DNA of 64,000 bases from NCBI RefSeq assembly GCF_049243985.1, contig NC_135386.1, positions 5,168,501 to 5,232,500 on the forward strand, given 5' to 3'. Numbering within the stretch: the first letter of the stretch is position 1; every line of letters starts with the position of its first letter. Positions 36,001 through 46,900 of the stretch are shown piece by piece. The DNA is from Paroedura picta (taxonomy: Eukaryota > Chordata > Lepidosauria > Squamata > Gekkonidae). The translations under genes were made by a program, and so were the position numbers. A model generated the notes under the pieces. The model was not told where the DNA came from. It saw only the letters and a program-made list of their open reading frames with translations, and ran no database searches.

Positions 36001-37522
36001 ATCTTTCCTGGTTCCTGCCAAGTGTTTTTAGAAAGCAGGCAGGGCTTTTTCCTAGCAGGGCTTCTGTTTGGTGCACAGATTAAAGGGTTTCTGGCTGAAA
36101 GGTTGATGAGTTTCTATTAACATTGTTCCATATCTATACGGTTTATTAAGGTTTAATAGCCCATAAGTCACACACCTACAAATTCAGGAATTAAAAAAAA
36201 AACATAGTGTTGGAGGATCAGCTTGAGGCTAATCCTGCATTGAGCAGGGGGTTGGACTAGATGGTCTGTATGGCCCCATCCAACTCTAGGACTCTAGATC
36301 AGGGGTAGTCAAACTGCGGCCCTCCAGATGTCCATGGACTACAATTCCCAGAAGCCCCTGCCAGCAAATGCTGGCAGGGGCTTCTGGGAATTGTAGTCCA
36401 TGGACATCTGGAGGGCCGCAGTTTGACTACCCCTGCTCTAGATAAACCTTTATCTCCTCTTTTATCAGGTTGTGTGCCATAGTTGTGTTAATTACTCTGC
36501 CAACAATTCCTCCCCTGTACGGTTGGGGTACACAACAGATGCTCAGCCCCACAAACATCCACCCATAAATTATTTCTATGTAAGAAGTTTGCTCCCTCCT
36601 CTGACACTAAGGTGTAATTACACCTGCGCTCTGTTGCAAACGAACGTAACGAAGCCCAGATGAATGGAAGATGAAGGGAAGGATTTCACAAAGCTATTTG
36701 GAAAAACTATTAGAGGCTGTCGTCTATATGACCTGCTCTGGACGACCATGGATTTTTGTAACATATTACGGTGTAATGTTAAAACTTAATGCTTTGCTTC
36801 AGTTCTGTTTGGGGATCCCTGCTATAAAAGCTGCCTGGAGATCCTTACTGAAATCCCACGGGTGTTAAAATGGGTCATTGAATGCTGTGATTTTCTTCCC
36901 ATCAAAATGAGCAGAGTGGGACATGACTGCAAAAGGGTATCCAAGGAGCAAAGAGAGGCATGGGGCATCTTCTTTATATTTCAGACTTTTAAAAATTAAA
37001 CCACCAACAGTTGCAGGGTGCTCCACAGAAGACCTGTTTTGTCTGCAAATTTTACACAACAAGGGTGGGGTTTAACCAGACGTAACTTTGCACTCTCTTT
37101 CCTTTCAGAAATAAGAATGGTATTTTCCTGCTTCAGACTTCACTATTCCTTGTGGCTCAGTTCGTGTGTGCCATCATGGTGTAGTGGTTAGGAGCAGTGG
37201 CTTCTAATTTAGAAAGCCGGGTTTGATTCCCCACTCCCCCACATGTAGCCAGCTGGGTGACCTGGGGCCTCATCCCAGCCCTGTTAGAGCTGTTCTGACC
37301 GAGCAGTCCTACCAGAGCTCTCTCAGCCCCACCTACCTCACAGGGTATCTGTTGTGGGGAGAGGGAAGGGGATTGTAAACCACTTTGAGACACGTGTTAG
37401 AGGAAAGCGGCATATAAAATCAAACTCTTCTTCTTCTTGTTCTATGAATATCTTACTACTGGGCATGCTTTCTATTCCAGGAAATGAGGTATTTCATGAA
37501 AGTACTGGCAAAGTACAGTTAA
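32899..37522 (+). CDS. NMB: NMB, prepro-neuromedin B (whole coding region, 3 exons)
   Basis: Exons 32899-33025, 35680-35897 and 37481-37522 join in frame to 128 codons plus TAA; human NMB is 121 aa. The ATG has a strong context (gccATGg). Residues 1 to about 26 are a signal peptide (LAYLLLFAALACPPALG). After a short pro-part, FRLR precedes ENLWATGHFM (residues 37-46) and then GKK, the glycine amide donor and dibasic processing site. NLWATGHFM is the neuromedin B core, a secreted bombesin-like neuropeptide acting on NMBR (smooth muscle, satiety, thermoregulation). Mammals have Gly, not Glu, at the first decapeptide position. The flanking propeptide (residues 50-128) is poorly conserved. Position next to SEC11A matches human gene order. 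Confidence 0.95.
33300..33465 (-). repeat. Sauria-type SINE fragment
   Basis: The minus strand shows a head gggagcgccagggtggcgca, box B-like ggtttcaaatc and tail; it lies in NMB intron 1. Confidence 0.5.
33975..34145 (-). repeat. 5S-derived SINE fragment
   Basis: The order attgcctgcctctgcgtagc, ctggacttctgggtggtctc, ccacccacgtactcccc and tcagagatctgacgagatca mirrors 5S boxes on the minus strand. Confidence 0.6.
34390..34610 (+). repeat. 5S-rRNA-derived SINE, well preserved
   Basis: The block gatcttgtctgatctcggaa, then gctaagcagggtcag, gatgggagatctcc and gaataccagg is the best 5S match in the window. It is followed by gcaaacaacggcacaccacc and the catgcc tail. Confidence 0.8.
34610..35130. 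other. NMB intron 1, unclassified part
   Basis: A CR1-like ttccagccttatccttcact block lies near 34725. Otherwise nothing was recognised. Confidence 0.4.
35130..35335 (+). repeat. Sauria-type SINE
   Basis: Box A-like gtataatgcagtagttagag and a degraded box B, then tgtgagctacttggaggaag in the tail. Confidence 0.55.
35350..35435 (+). repeat. tRNA-Ala-like SINE head
   Basis: The order ggctatggctcaatagtcga, gccttgctttgcatgcataa, ggtcccaagttcaatccccg resembles tRNA-Ala boxes A and B. It is followed by another fragment with gccgccccgagcccttgggg at 35600. Confidence 0.6.
35680..35897 (+). CDS. NMB: NMB exon 2 (residues 43-115)
   Basis: The acceptor is TCCTTGCAG at 35679 and the donor is CAG|GTGAGA at 35898. 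It encodes GHFMGKKSVPGSSHLPPASL and then a helical, Leu/Glu-rich part (VLEDMKGLLVRELLRIILQE). The HFM-GKK end of the peptide confirms the gene. Confidence 0.95.
35945..36115 (+). mobile_element. hAT-type element, partial
   Basis: The order cccatgggtgctttgggggc, ccaagtgtttttagaaagca, ggcagggctttttcctagca follows the left half of the elements at 15315 and 46271. Confidence 0.5.
36230..36296 (+). repeat. CR1-type LINE 3' end
   Basis: The block gagcagggggttggactaga, then tggccccatccaactctagg ends just where the palindromic MITE inserted. Confidence 0.65.
36300..36435 (+). mobile_element. Palindromic hAT-type MITE, copy 2 (perfect hairpin)
   Basis: The left arm 36300-36366 and right arm 36369-36435 are exact reverse complements (67 bases each) around a 2-base centre AA. 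Ends are caggggtagtc and gactacccctg. Identical 8-bp duplications ctctagat flank it (36292-36299 and 36436-36443). It is in NMB intron 2, has no coding capacity and depends on a hAT transposase elsewhere. Confidence 0.92.
36450..37160. other. NMB intron 2, unclassified part
   Basis: No repeat or gene recognised. Confidence 0.4.
37166..37438 (+). repeat. tRNA-derived SINE, full length
   Basis: Box A-like atggtgtagtggttaggagc, box B-like gggtttgattcccc, the aaagcggcatataaaatc end and a (CTT)n tail. The tail ends 42 bases before the NMB exon 3 acceptor. Confidence 0.82.
37481..37522 (+). CDS. NMB: NMB exon 3 (residues 116-128, stop)
   Basis: The acceptor is TCTATTCCAG at 37480; phase 0 gives EMRYFMKVLAKYS then TAA. 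It is only 42 coding bases, found by phase, position before the poly(A) signal and resemblance to the human C-terminus QIQYRRLLVQILQK. An alternative, stopping in the exon 2 read-through, is less likely. Confidence 0.78.
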   Translation, partial: EMRYFMKVLAKYS

Positions 37523-37745
37523 AAAGGACAACGCAAGAAAAAATACCATGGGCACCCAGGTGGGTGAAGCGAGAGCCCCGAAGGTACATCTGCTGAAAGG
37601 ATCAAAAAATGCCAAGTCCACAGTTTAAAACTGATTAATCTTGATCACCCGATACAAAGCACCAAGCTTTGACTGTATATGGAAGGATCGTTGTCTCTTC
37701 TCTGCTGAAGACAGCATGGTGAATAAATGTCTCTGTTTGCACGGC
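37523..37745 (+). other. NMB: NMB 3'UTR
   Basis: Short 3'UTR ending after AATAAA at 37722-37727, followed by a T/G-rich gtctctgtttgc. Confidence 0.75.
37722..37727 (+). terminator. NMB: Polyadenylation signal AATAAA, NMB
   Basis: Canonical signal 200 bases after the NMB stop with a downstream GT-rich stretch. Confidence 0.75.
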
Positions 37746-37928
37746 TGAAAGTATTCTTTATGGTTATGTAAGGTGGGATAAATGTGAAGAAAGGAAGTGG
37801 TCGCTAAGGGACTAGCCTGGCCAGGTAGGGACAGTTCACTGCTGAAAGAAAGACATTCGTTCTCAGTTGCTGTTTAGACGTGATTGTGAAGTAGAAGAAA
37901 CAAAGGGCTGATCCAGAGTGATCTTTTA

Positions 37929-38191
37929 GAAGAAGAGCTGTTTTTTTAAATACCTCCTGGAGTCCCAAAGCTGCTTACACACCTTTCCCTTCCTCTCCCA
38001 CAACAGACAACCTGCGGGGTGGGTGGGGCTGAGAGAGCTCTAAGAGAACTGTTCTGCAAGGACAGCTCTGAGACAACTGGGACTGGCCCAAGGCTACCCA
38101 GCTAGTTGCATATGGAGGAGGAGGGGGGAATCTAACCCAGTTCCCCGGATGAGAGGCCACCACTTTTAACCACTGCACCAAGCTGGCTGTG
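37929..38191 (-). repeat. tRNA-derived SINE
   Basis: Reverse-strand SINE from agaagaagagctgtttttt to ccactgcaccaagctggc. It is followed by a 121-base block shared with 40120-40240. Confidence 0.75.
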
Positions 38192-38312
38192 AACACCAAA
38201 CTGGCTCTCAAGAGCTGTCTTATGGGAGCCAACCAATCGGTTTCCCATCGGCGTTCCTCATACTTATCCATTCAATGCAGTTCAGAGCATGCACACGAGG
38301 CCGGCTAAGCGC
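38192..38312 (+). repeat. Duplicated block, copy A
   Basis: The block aacaccaaactggctctcaa, then gagctgtcttatgggagcca and atgcagttcagagcatgcac is highly similar to 40120-40240, and each copy abuts a reverse SINE. Confidence 0.8.
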
Positions 38313-38589
38313 TTTAATGCAGAGCTTCAGTGCTACACTTTAAACGCAGAGCCACAGAGCCAAACATGAGCTTATATCTAACCTTAACAGCACTGTATTT
38401 TCAAAGTTCTTCAGTGCATTTGTGTACTTCAGCCTTCCCTTTTCATGGGACTTCATTTGTGTATGATGGATTACTTGTGGAGTGAATGTTTCTGAACACA
38501 TAATTCACCTCTGATTACCGTGTCTGAATTTGTTCTCTCACTTCTACACGTGTCTCAGCCTCCAGGGTTGAATTACTGCTCATCTCTAG

Positions 38590-38770
38590 CCTAGATATCA
38601 GTTCCCCTGGAGAAAATGGACCCTTGGGGGCGTGGACTCTAGGGTCTTGCTGATAGGGATGCTAATCTCCAGATGACACCTGGGGACCCCCAGGAATGAC
38701 ACCTCCTCTCCAGGCTACAGAGATCAGTTCCCCTGGAGACAATGGATGCTTGAGAGGGTGATCGCTTGCA
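38590..38770 (+). repeat. Dispersed 'cagttcccctggagaaaatgg' element, two pieces
   Basis: Two pieces each with cagttcccctggagaaaatg or gacaatgg (about 38598 and 38725). The second is preceded by agggatgctaatctccag, the left end of the family seen at 62691. Confidence 0.55.
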
Positions 38771-39190
38771 TTTAAAATGTCGCACGTTTGGCTCTGCAGC
38801 TTGACAGCCATCACGGGTAATTTCGAACCATTTTCTAAAAGTTAGTCTAAGGAGAGCCACATGGACATCGCGCTCATCCTGATGAACTCAGCTCTCGCAC
38901 AAAAATAGGACTACAGTATGCCCACAAGTATTTGTGTATTTCAAATTGCTGCTTGCCTGCATTTGTCGGTTTCCTTATACGGAACTATCATCGATTGTTG
39001 TGAGACTGTTTATCCTATACGTTCCACGGTTTTTGGCTTTTCGTGGACTCCACTTGTATCATTGATTATTGTGGAGTTCATGTTTTTGATCATGTTGTTT
39101 ATCACGGCTGAATTTGTTTTCTCCTACTGTTTTTGTAGCGCTGTTATTCTCCTGAGATTTCCCACCATATTGTTTTCAGTCTCCAAGAGA
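38770..39190. other. NMB-DUOXA2 intergenic, unclassified
   Basis: No gene recognised. This is inside the interval where a human-like order would instead show WDR73 after NMB. Confidence 0.45.
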
Positions 39191-39194
39191 TACC

Positions 39195-39355
39195 ATTGAT
39201 CTCCGGACAGCAGAGATTAATTTTCCTGGAGAAAATGGCTGCTTTGAAGGGTGAATTGTATGGCATTAGGCCCTCTTAGGGTCTCTACTCTCTCCAAACG
39301 CCACCTTCCCCCGGCTTCACCCCCAAAACCTCCAGGACTCCCCCAAGCCAGATTT
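39195..39355 (+). repeat. Dispersed element, 3' part
   Basis: The order gattaattttcctggagaaa, atggctgctttgaagggtga, cccccaaaacctccaggact: the same family as 62691-62888. Confidence 0.55.
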
Positions 39356-39395
39356 GTTCACCTTAATCAACAGCCACCAGACTTGAGTTTAGAAT

Positions 39396-39401
39396 TTTAT
39401 T
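39396..39401 (-). terminator. DUOXA2: Candidate poly(A) signal for DUOXA2 (AATAAA, minus strand)
   Basis: TTTATT on the plus strand 1.3 kb past the stop; another at 39752-39757. A SINE (39871-40119) would lie inside such a 3'UTR. The true 3' end is unresolved. Confidence 0.3.
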
Positions 39402-39870
39402 AACAAAGTCGCATCCCTATAACTCAGGCCACAGGCCATAATTTCACGTTCTGAAATGCCATGGAGAAGTTCCACTAACAGGAGAACTGTGTCCAGCACT
39501 GAAATGTTCCAAGGAATCCCAGTGATAACTTATACATCTTTTGGAGCTTTGATTGCCAGCCCGGACAGTGTCCTCTGTGACCTCCCAGGGGTGAGCAGAA
39601 AGCAATAGTAAAGCTTCCTTTGTGTGTGCAATTTCAGGCATGCTTTGCTAGAACTTTCAAGCATGTGGTTATGAAAACCGCACTCCGTTCCTCTGAATTT
39701 CTAGTTTGTTGCTAGAAAATTTCCCCTATTGATATGCTTTAAGCTAACTGGTTTATTCAAGGCTACAATGAAAGCTAGGCATACACTTTGTGTGTGGGGG
39801 GAGAGTAAATTGTTGACTAAGGCACGCACTTACTTACTTTACATATGTTGTTGGCCTGCTGTGTCGGGAC

Positions 39871-40119
39871 AAGAGGAGAGCTGGCTTTTTGTACCCCGCT
39901 TTTTCACTAGCCAGAGTTTCAAAGTGGCTGACAATCGCCTTCCCTTCCTCTCCCCACAACAGACCCCCTGTGAGGTAGGCGAGGCTGGGAGAGCTCTGAG
40001 AGAACTGTGACTGGCCCAAGGTCACCTAACTGGCTGCATGGGGAGGAGGAGCGGGGAATCGAACCTGGTTCTCCAGATTAGAGGCCGCCGCTCTTAACCT
40101 CCACACCAAGCTGGCCCTC
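39871..40119 (-). repeat. tRNA-derived SINE
   Basis: The reverse-strand SINE ends at the head ccacaccaagctggccctc. A box B-like cgaacctggttctcc inverse is visible. Confidence 0.75.
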
Positions 40120-40240
40120 AACACCAAACTGGCTCTCAAGAGCTGTCTTATGGGAGCCAACCAATCGGTGTCCCATCAGTGCTCCTCATACTTATCCTTT
40201 CAATGCAGTTCAGAGCATGCACATGAGGCAGGCTAAGTGC
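40120..40240 (+). repeat. Duplicated block, copy B
   Basis: Second copy of the block at 38192-38312, near-identical over 121 bases. Confidence 0.8.
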
Positions 40241-40716
40241 TACAGCTTCAAGATTAAAAATGACACTTTCTTTAAGAAGCAATTGGATAAGAATGTGAAG
40301 CTGAACGTGCAGAGTCTTCTGGGAGAGACCATCGTTCCAATGGCATGGAAAGACTCTTGACTCCTGCTTAACTTAATCTTGCAGTCAGAGTAGACCTATC
40401 CAGTAGGGCGCCTTGGAGGACTGCGTCTCTCTGACTCTCCTCCTGCTGGCCCCAGTTTCATGAAGGGTTGTCCTTGATATTTTTGCTGGATCCAGCTTTC
40501 TCCTGCCTGGACTATCAACCTCCCCTTCCCCCTTCTGATAGCCTGGCTATTCTCAGAGGAGGAAATGCTTTCCTATGATTGTCCAGACACAAAGGAAGCT
40601 GGCCCTCGTCATCAGGGTACCACACAGGACAACGTCGGACCCGTCCGACAGCTTCCAGACTACATTGCAGTCAATATCCCGGCGGAGACCAGAGTCCAGT
40701 GCAAAGTTTTTTGCTT

Positions 40717-40913
40717 TTAGCTGTTCTTGATGGTCAGTTTGAAATCGGGTTGGGAAGAAAGTGTTTTGATTTCCGCCACATGGGGGTTTATGTACACTTC
40801 CCCCAGCACCTCTTCCTCTTCATCCTCGTACAGGTCGAAGACAGCTTTCAAGAGCTCAGGGCGGACATAGTCCAGCAGTATGACCACTGCTGCGATCAGG
40901 AAGCAGAGAAGTC
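40717..40913 (-). CDS. DUOXA2: DUOXA2 coding exon 6 (residues 257-321, stop)
   Basis: The acceptor is GTCTTTCAG. It encodes [20 protein letters not shown], then an acidic YEDEEEEV and the tail ending LTIKNS. The stop TAG occupies 40719-40717. A 4-kb intron separates it from exon 5. Confidence 0.93.
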
Positions 40914-43900
40914 CTGAAAGACACACAAGCCAGATGTTTGATTCTCGGAAATCGGCTTCATTTGAGGGTTGGGAAAAAGTTTCAAAGGTGTGTTCATAAA
41001 CAGAGCACTTAGGATCCAGGAGGCCATGCTCACCCATGACTGATCCAGCCGTTTTGCTGCCCAGCCCAGAAGCATGCATGATTCATTTTCACAACAAGGG
41101 AACAAGAGCCCTTACATAACCACTGAATTCCAGACACTAGAACTGAAAGCTTTTTTAAAAAAAAAGGAAGATGGATTCTGATCTAGCAGTTTTGTTGCGA
41201 CTAGAATGCTGTTGATACGAATTTTGCAGGAAATCCATAGAAGCAGGAAGCTAGCCTTCTGTTTGCAAGCCTGTTCTGCGAAAATCCCCATGGGAAAGTC
41301 TCTCTACGCCACTTTGCATGATGCAGCTACTCTGATACTGAATGCTCTGTGGGAAGCTTGCAAAATACACAGCATACAATAGGCGCATGGGCATATGCAG
41401 CTGCCTCATACTGTCCTTAGTCCTTCACGGTCAATATTGTCTACTCAGTCTGGCAGCAGTTCTCCAGGGTCTCAGGAAAAGCTCATTCACATCACCCTCC
41501 TTTAAAGTGGGCATGCTGGGGCCTGGATCCAGGACCTTCTGCATGCTCTGCCACTGAGGCCAGCCACTGGTAGCCCAGCAAGACCAGCTATCCAGTGTTA
41601 CAAATGAACATTATATTTGGTATCAAGCCCAAGAGGGCACTATTCTTCCAGGGCAATTTGTAGCTCAAGAGACTGGCCCTCCTCAGCAGCAGGAAGCAGC
41701 GTCCTGCCATACAGCTGACTTTTAAAAAACTGACTCAACTCTCAAGGCCGCCGAATGATCCCAGGATGCAGGAGGGCTTCTTTTATTGGCAGCTACAGCG
41801 TACATTCCAAGAGATGTGCCTCCAGTCTCTGAGGTGCCTGGTGGGGTCTGCTATCTCAGATCACGTGTCCCAAAGGACTCCCTCAGTATTCTCAAAGCAG
41901 AACTCCTCAAGAAGCTTCCTTTTATAGTCCTTCTGGAGAAAAGTGGGGATTCTGTCTAGCTGTTCAATGCAGCAGGATTCCAAAGCTAGAAAACCACCAC
42001 CAAGCAGGAGGTGCTGAAGCAAAGCCAGTGGTGAAATGCATATGTCACAACACAACAGAGCCCGCTTTGGCTGTCTTTGCTTCTTAAAAATTTTGAACAT
42101 TCCACAGCAGGGCTTAACATGGGGTTGTAGCAACAGTATAATCTCTAGGTTTTTTTCTGGACAATCCAGGCATAACTCAATGTTCAGAATGAATCTCCAA
42201 CAATTATAAATATGCCAGACTTCCACTGTTGGTCATGCTGTTCCACTTATCTTTTTTTCCCTTCCCACTTATCTTTTTTTCCTTTCTTTCTCTGGCCACC
42301 TTCCAGAGTAAGTGATGGTTCACAATAAAATTAATGTGAAATTTGAAACCATGAAAATTAATAGTTGCTTTCTCATTGTTGTCATAAGCTCTTTTGGGTG
42401 GCCATTATGGCTAAACATGTCTCGTCTTATTAGCCAGCATAATGAATTATTGGATGCAATTTGTAGCTCTGAAGAAGTATGCATGCACATGAAAGCTTAT
42501 ACCCAGAATACTGAAAAGAAGAAGAATTGAGTTTTATGCCCTGCTTTTCTCTACCCGAAGAAGTCTCTACATGGCTTACAATCGTTTTCCCTTCCTCTCC
42601 CCACAACAGCCACCTTGTCAGGCAATTAGGATGAGAGAGCTCTGAGAGAACTGTGGATGGCCCAAGGTCACCCAGCAGGCCTCACGTAGAAGAGGAGTGG
42701 GGAATCAAACCTGATTCTCCAGATTAGAACCCCTGCTTTTAACCATGATACCATCCTGGTTCTCTAACTCTTCAATGTGCCACTGGACTCAAAAACAGCT
42801 ACCCAACTGAATGTATAGTAATATCGTGTGTTATTACAATAAAGTTGTGTGTTACTATGACCACTTGGGACAACAGAACACAAGAAGTGCAACTAAAGCT
42901 GCTCTCTCCAAATAATTTGGGTAATTTGAGAAAACAGAAGATCCATTCAGTGGGAACTTCCCATGGAAATCTAAGGAAGCTATTTTGGAGCAACTGTGCT
43001 GTGTGTTCTTTAGAATCCATTTGTGTGTGTGTGTGTGTGTGTGCAACAAGCAAAATAGCCTTCTCCATCACATTGAGTAAAAAAAAAACAGGAGTATGAC
43101 GTCAACCGAAATTATTTCTGTGTGAATCAGTCTGCAGAATAATCAGCTCCATGGGACATTCCTGGGACATGCCAAGAACAAGGCAAGCAAGGCTGGGAGG
43201 GTCTGTGACCGGCAATTGAAGAGCAACCAGAGAGGAAATGAAAATGTTTCCATAAGCAAATCTTCAGACACAAGATCGAGCATTTGGCATTTGCCAGCCA
43301 ACGCTGCTTACTACAGCAGCCAGTATTTGAATAAGTTGATATCCGACGAAGATTTCACCGTGTTGTGAAAATGTGTTGGCTTTAGTCCAATTTTGTTAGC
43401 CGCAGTAGTAGGCTGCAGCAGTAGGTGGCAGTCTTGAGCCAACAGGCATGCAAAAATGAAACCTGGCTACATGTTCCAAAAACTTCTTTTGTTGTTGTTG
43501 CACTGACTCCATGCCAGAGACATGAGTATGTGTACCTATCCACATATCTGCAGCACACAACTGGCCATGCAACATATCATCCATGTGGAGTCAGCTACGA
43601 CTTTCGGTTCGGTACTGTATATGTGCCAGTTTTAGACACCTTGTGCCAGGAAACACATGCATAGTGACCTTCTCTGTGTATCTTTCCCAGCGCAGCAAGG
43701 AAGGAATATGCTCACAATCACTATGGCTGGATTGGGTGCACATATCCAGGGCAGCCCTCACTTGGATAGTCCTGATCTCATCAGATCTCAGAAGCTAAGG
43801 AGGGTCAGCCCTGGCTAGTATTTGGATGGGAGACCTCCAAGGAATACCAACACTGTAAAACATAAACAGGCAACAGCAAGCCACCTTTGAATATCTCAAG

Positions 43901-46900
43901 CTTTGAGAACATTACAGGGATGCCATAATGTAGCCATCACTTTCCTTTGTAAGGGATTAGCCGTGTGATTAGAAAGAAAGACTGCTGAATTGCAGCTGAT
44001 AATGAAGCTCAAGACAATGCATCTTGGACTGAATCAAGACCTAGGTTTCCTTTCTCATTACTAACGCTGATTTTTCCACAACTACCACCCCTCTGTATAT
44101 CACACCTAATCCAATCATGCCTGCTATTGTCATTTGCCTGTTAACAGCATCTAAAATCACCCACTTTCCTTTAAATAGGACAAATTGACTCACATTCTAG
44201 CTGTTTCTGAAGAAGTGAGCAATGACTCAAGAAAGTTCCTATCCTGCCACAAATTTGGTTAGTCCTTAAAGTGCTTTGGGACTAACATGGCTACCCAACT
44301 TAAGCTATCCTCTATTAATTTGTTTCATTGCTTTTTAAAGTGACTTAAGCTAGGACCCATCTGTGTTCAGACTCAGAGCGCTGGAGTAAACTGCAGGAGA
44401 CCCTGGTTCTAATCTCTGCTTGACCTGGAAGCTTTCTGGATAACCTTGGCTAACCAGACATTCAGAGTGGAAGTTGTGGAGACTTGGCAAATCAGGGGAG
44501 GCCGGGGGGAGGTGAGTCTGAGTTTGCTGTGGGATTTGGGAATTGCGGGCTTTTATGTATTTTATTGTATTGTTTTTATCTGTTGCATCATATTTTATTG
44601 TTGTCAGCTGCTGTGAGCCGACAGGTTGGAAGCAGCGGCCTACAGGTATAATAGAGGGAGGGAGGGACAGACAGACAAATTGGAAGGGTGAGGGACCACA
44701 TAGGCCAGCCTGAACTCTTGGCACATAGGGTGGGATAAAAATGTACTAAATAAATAAACATATCTCATAGCCTCAGGGAACACAAATACGAGGAAACACC
44801 TGAGGTCCTTCATAGCACCAATGAGACCATTTACAGGTATCAAGAAATTTGGCAAGAACTATTTCCCCCACCCAGATAAGAAAGTCGTTTCAGATCCTAA
44901 CCTGTGGCAAGGGTGAGCCAGAACGATGCTCCGTAGATAGGCTGCAAGGAGACGGCGCCAAAGTGGATCACACACGGCGAAAAGTTTCTCACGGTGGAGA
45001 AGGAGAGGAGCGCAAAGATCATAAAGCTCCCCGTCACCAGCATCATGTAGCCGCCGTACACAGGGACCGGCATGGAGAACAACATGTTGGAGATAAGCCA
45101 CGCACAGAAAGCGACCCTGTGGGAGAAAGGTAACGTCACTGGTTACGGCTGTTTCACCATGACCGTTTATGCACTGGAAGTCTCATGTTGGGCTGCAGGC
45201 TGGAGTTTTCATCATGGCAGGTTGCCCCACCTCTTCCTGCACCCACACGGGGGAGCATTTGGCCCGCTGCACCTCATCCGCCCCCAATTTGTGCTCCTGC
45301 ACGGGAGTTGGGGCAGTGAAGTTCCCAGTGCGTACACAGTCCATGTGCTTGTGGCAGCTGAGCCTCAGCATAGCTGCTCAAACGGGCTGCTCAAAGCACA
45401 TCAGAGGCAAAGGTCGACCTAATGTCCTCAGAGCTTTGGAACCACTGTGGCTGGTTTTGGTGTACATGCTCAAAGGCAGGAGCTCAAATTCAAATGGGTT
45501 TTTCTACAGTCTCCTGCAAGGTCCCTGTCTTTCCAATCTCCACTGGTTTTTGTGCTTAGATCAAGGAGGCTGACTAACCACATGGTAGCCGATGCATAGT
45601 GTCCCGCGATCCTGTACTGGTCGGGCATGCCGCAGGGGCTGAGCGTGGTGAACTTCTCTGCCACATAGAGGATAGGGTTGGGCAGCCCTCTCTCCAAGCC
45701 TTCCTCAAACTCATGATTGTAGTCTGTCCCAAACACCCAGGAAAAATACTCATTGTAGTTGATGGTTTCGTTGAGCTGCTCCACTGGTTTTCCTGCAGAA
45801 AGAAAAACACCCCGTTAGTACAGAAGGCAGAGTGGAGAGTGGAGTGGCAGAGAAGGTGCCAAACAAGGCTGGGAGGGAAAGACAATCGTTTACCCACTGA
45901 GCCAGGCAATTTTGGGCTTTCTTCCCTTGCAGTCTTTGTTTCTCCCTCAGCATGCATGATTGTGTACAAACCTTGCACAGTTTTAATAATAGGCACAAGC
46001 CTACCTATAAGCTGCAAACAAACAAACAAACCTAGCTTCATTGTCATGGGATGAGGAACTGCACATGTGCACCGTGACATATGCAGGGTTTAATGAGACC
46101 CAGGAAAATACATCACACTGAGGATTTTCCCCAGTGCGTAAGAGACTCATGGAAAATTGCTACAGAGGAATGGGATTAGGGGATGCTTTGCATGTACAAA
46201 GCCTCAGACTCAGTGCCCAGAATCTCCGGTTAAAGACAATCTATGTTGGCAAAGACTTTTAATTACCTAAGACCCTAGATCAGGTGTTTCCAACATGGTA
46301 CCCATGGGCACCACTGCTGGTGACCACCAAGTGTTTTTAGGACGTGGGCAGGACCAGGTAGGGCTTTTGCCCAGCAAGGCTTCTAATTGGCTATTGCAAA
46401 TTTGACTGGCTGTGTAGAGTTTTTGAAAAATGTTGCTATGCGACAGCACAAGGACCTTCATGGTGACTGTGGCAGTCATTTTGTGGCTAGCTTTACTGTC
46501 ATTTTCTGCCCGCCGTTTTGTGGCTGTGCCATGTCAGAATTCCCAAAGTGCCTGTAGGCTCAAAAGTTTTAGAAACTCTCTAGAAACCCTGCTCTAGAAA
46601 CTAAGCTACATTGCACCCCAAGGGTGAAGTTTTTCTATTAAATATGATATAAACAATAAATGTCCTGGGGAAGAGAAATCATAAAAGGGCCCAATACTTC
46701 CTACACAAACCTTTTCTGCCCTGCTAACGCAGCAGAAAATCAACTCGTGTTGCTTCAAAGTCTAGCAAGTTTTTTATTCTAGCTTTTCAGAGACGAAAAC
46801 TGGCACCGCTCAGAAACATTATGTTGTATCACCAAGCACATCTCTCTGTTGGATCCCTGCTCCCATTGAAGCACCACCGACTCACCGACCAGCGTGATGT

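Noticed and set aside
37166-37250. Functional tRNA gene
   Set aside because: Box A and B resemblance only; no cloverleaf stems, and the sequence continues into a SINE body.
37523-40716. WDR73 expected after NMB
   Set aside because: No WD-repeat coding exon is visible between NMB and DUOXA2 on either strand.
45574-46080. Minus-strand 168-codon frame over DUOXA2 exon 4
   Set aside because: Out of frame with the clear DUOXA2 translation in the same exon.
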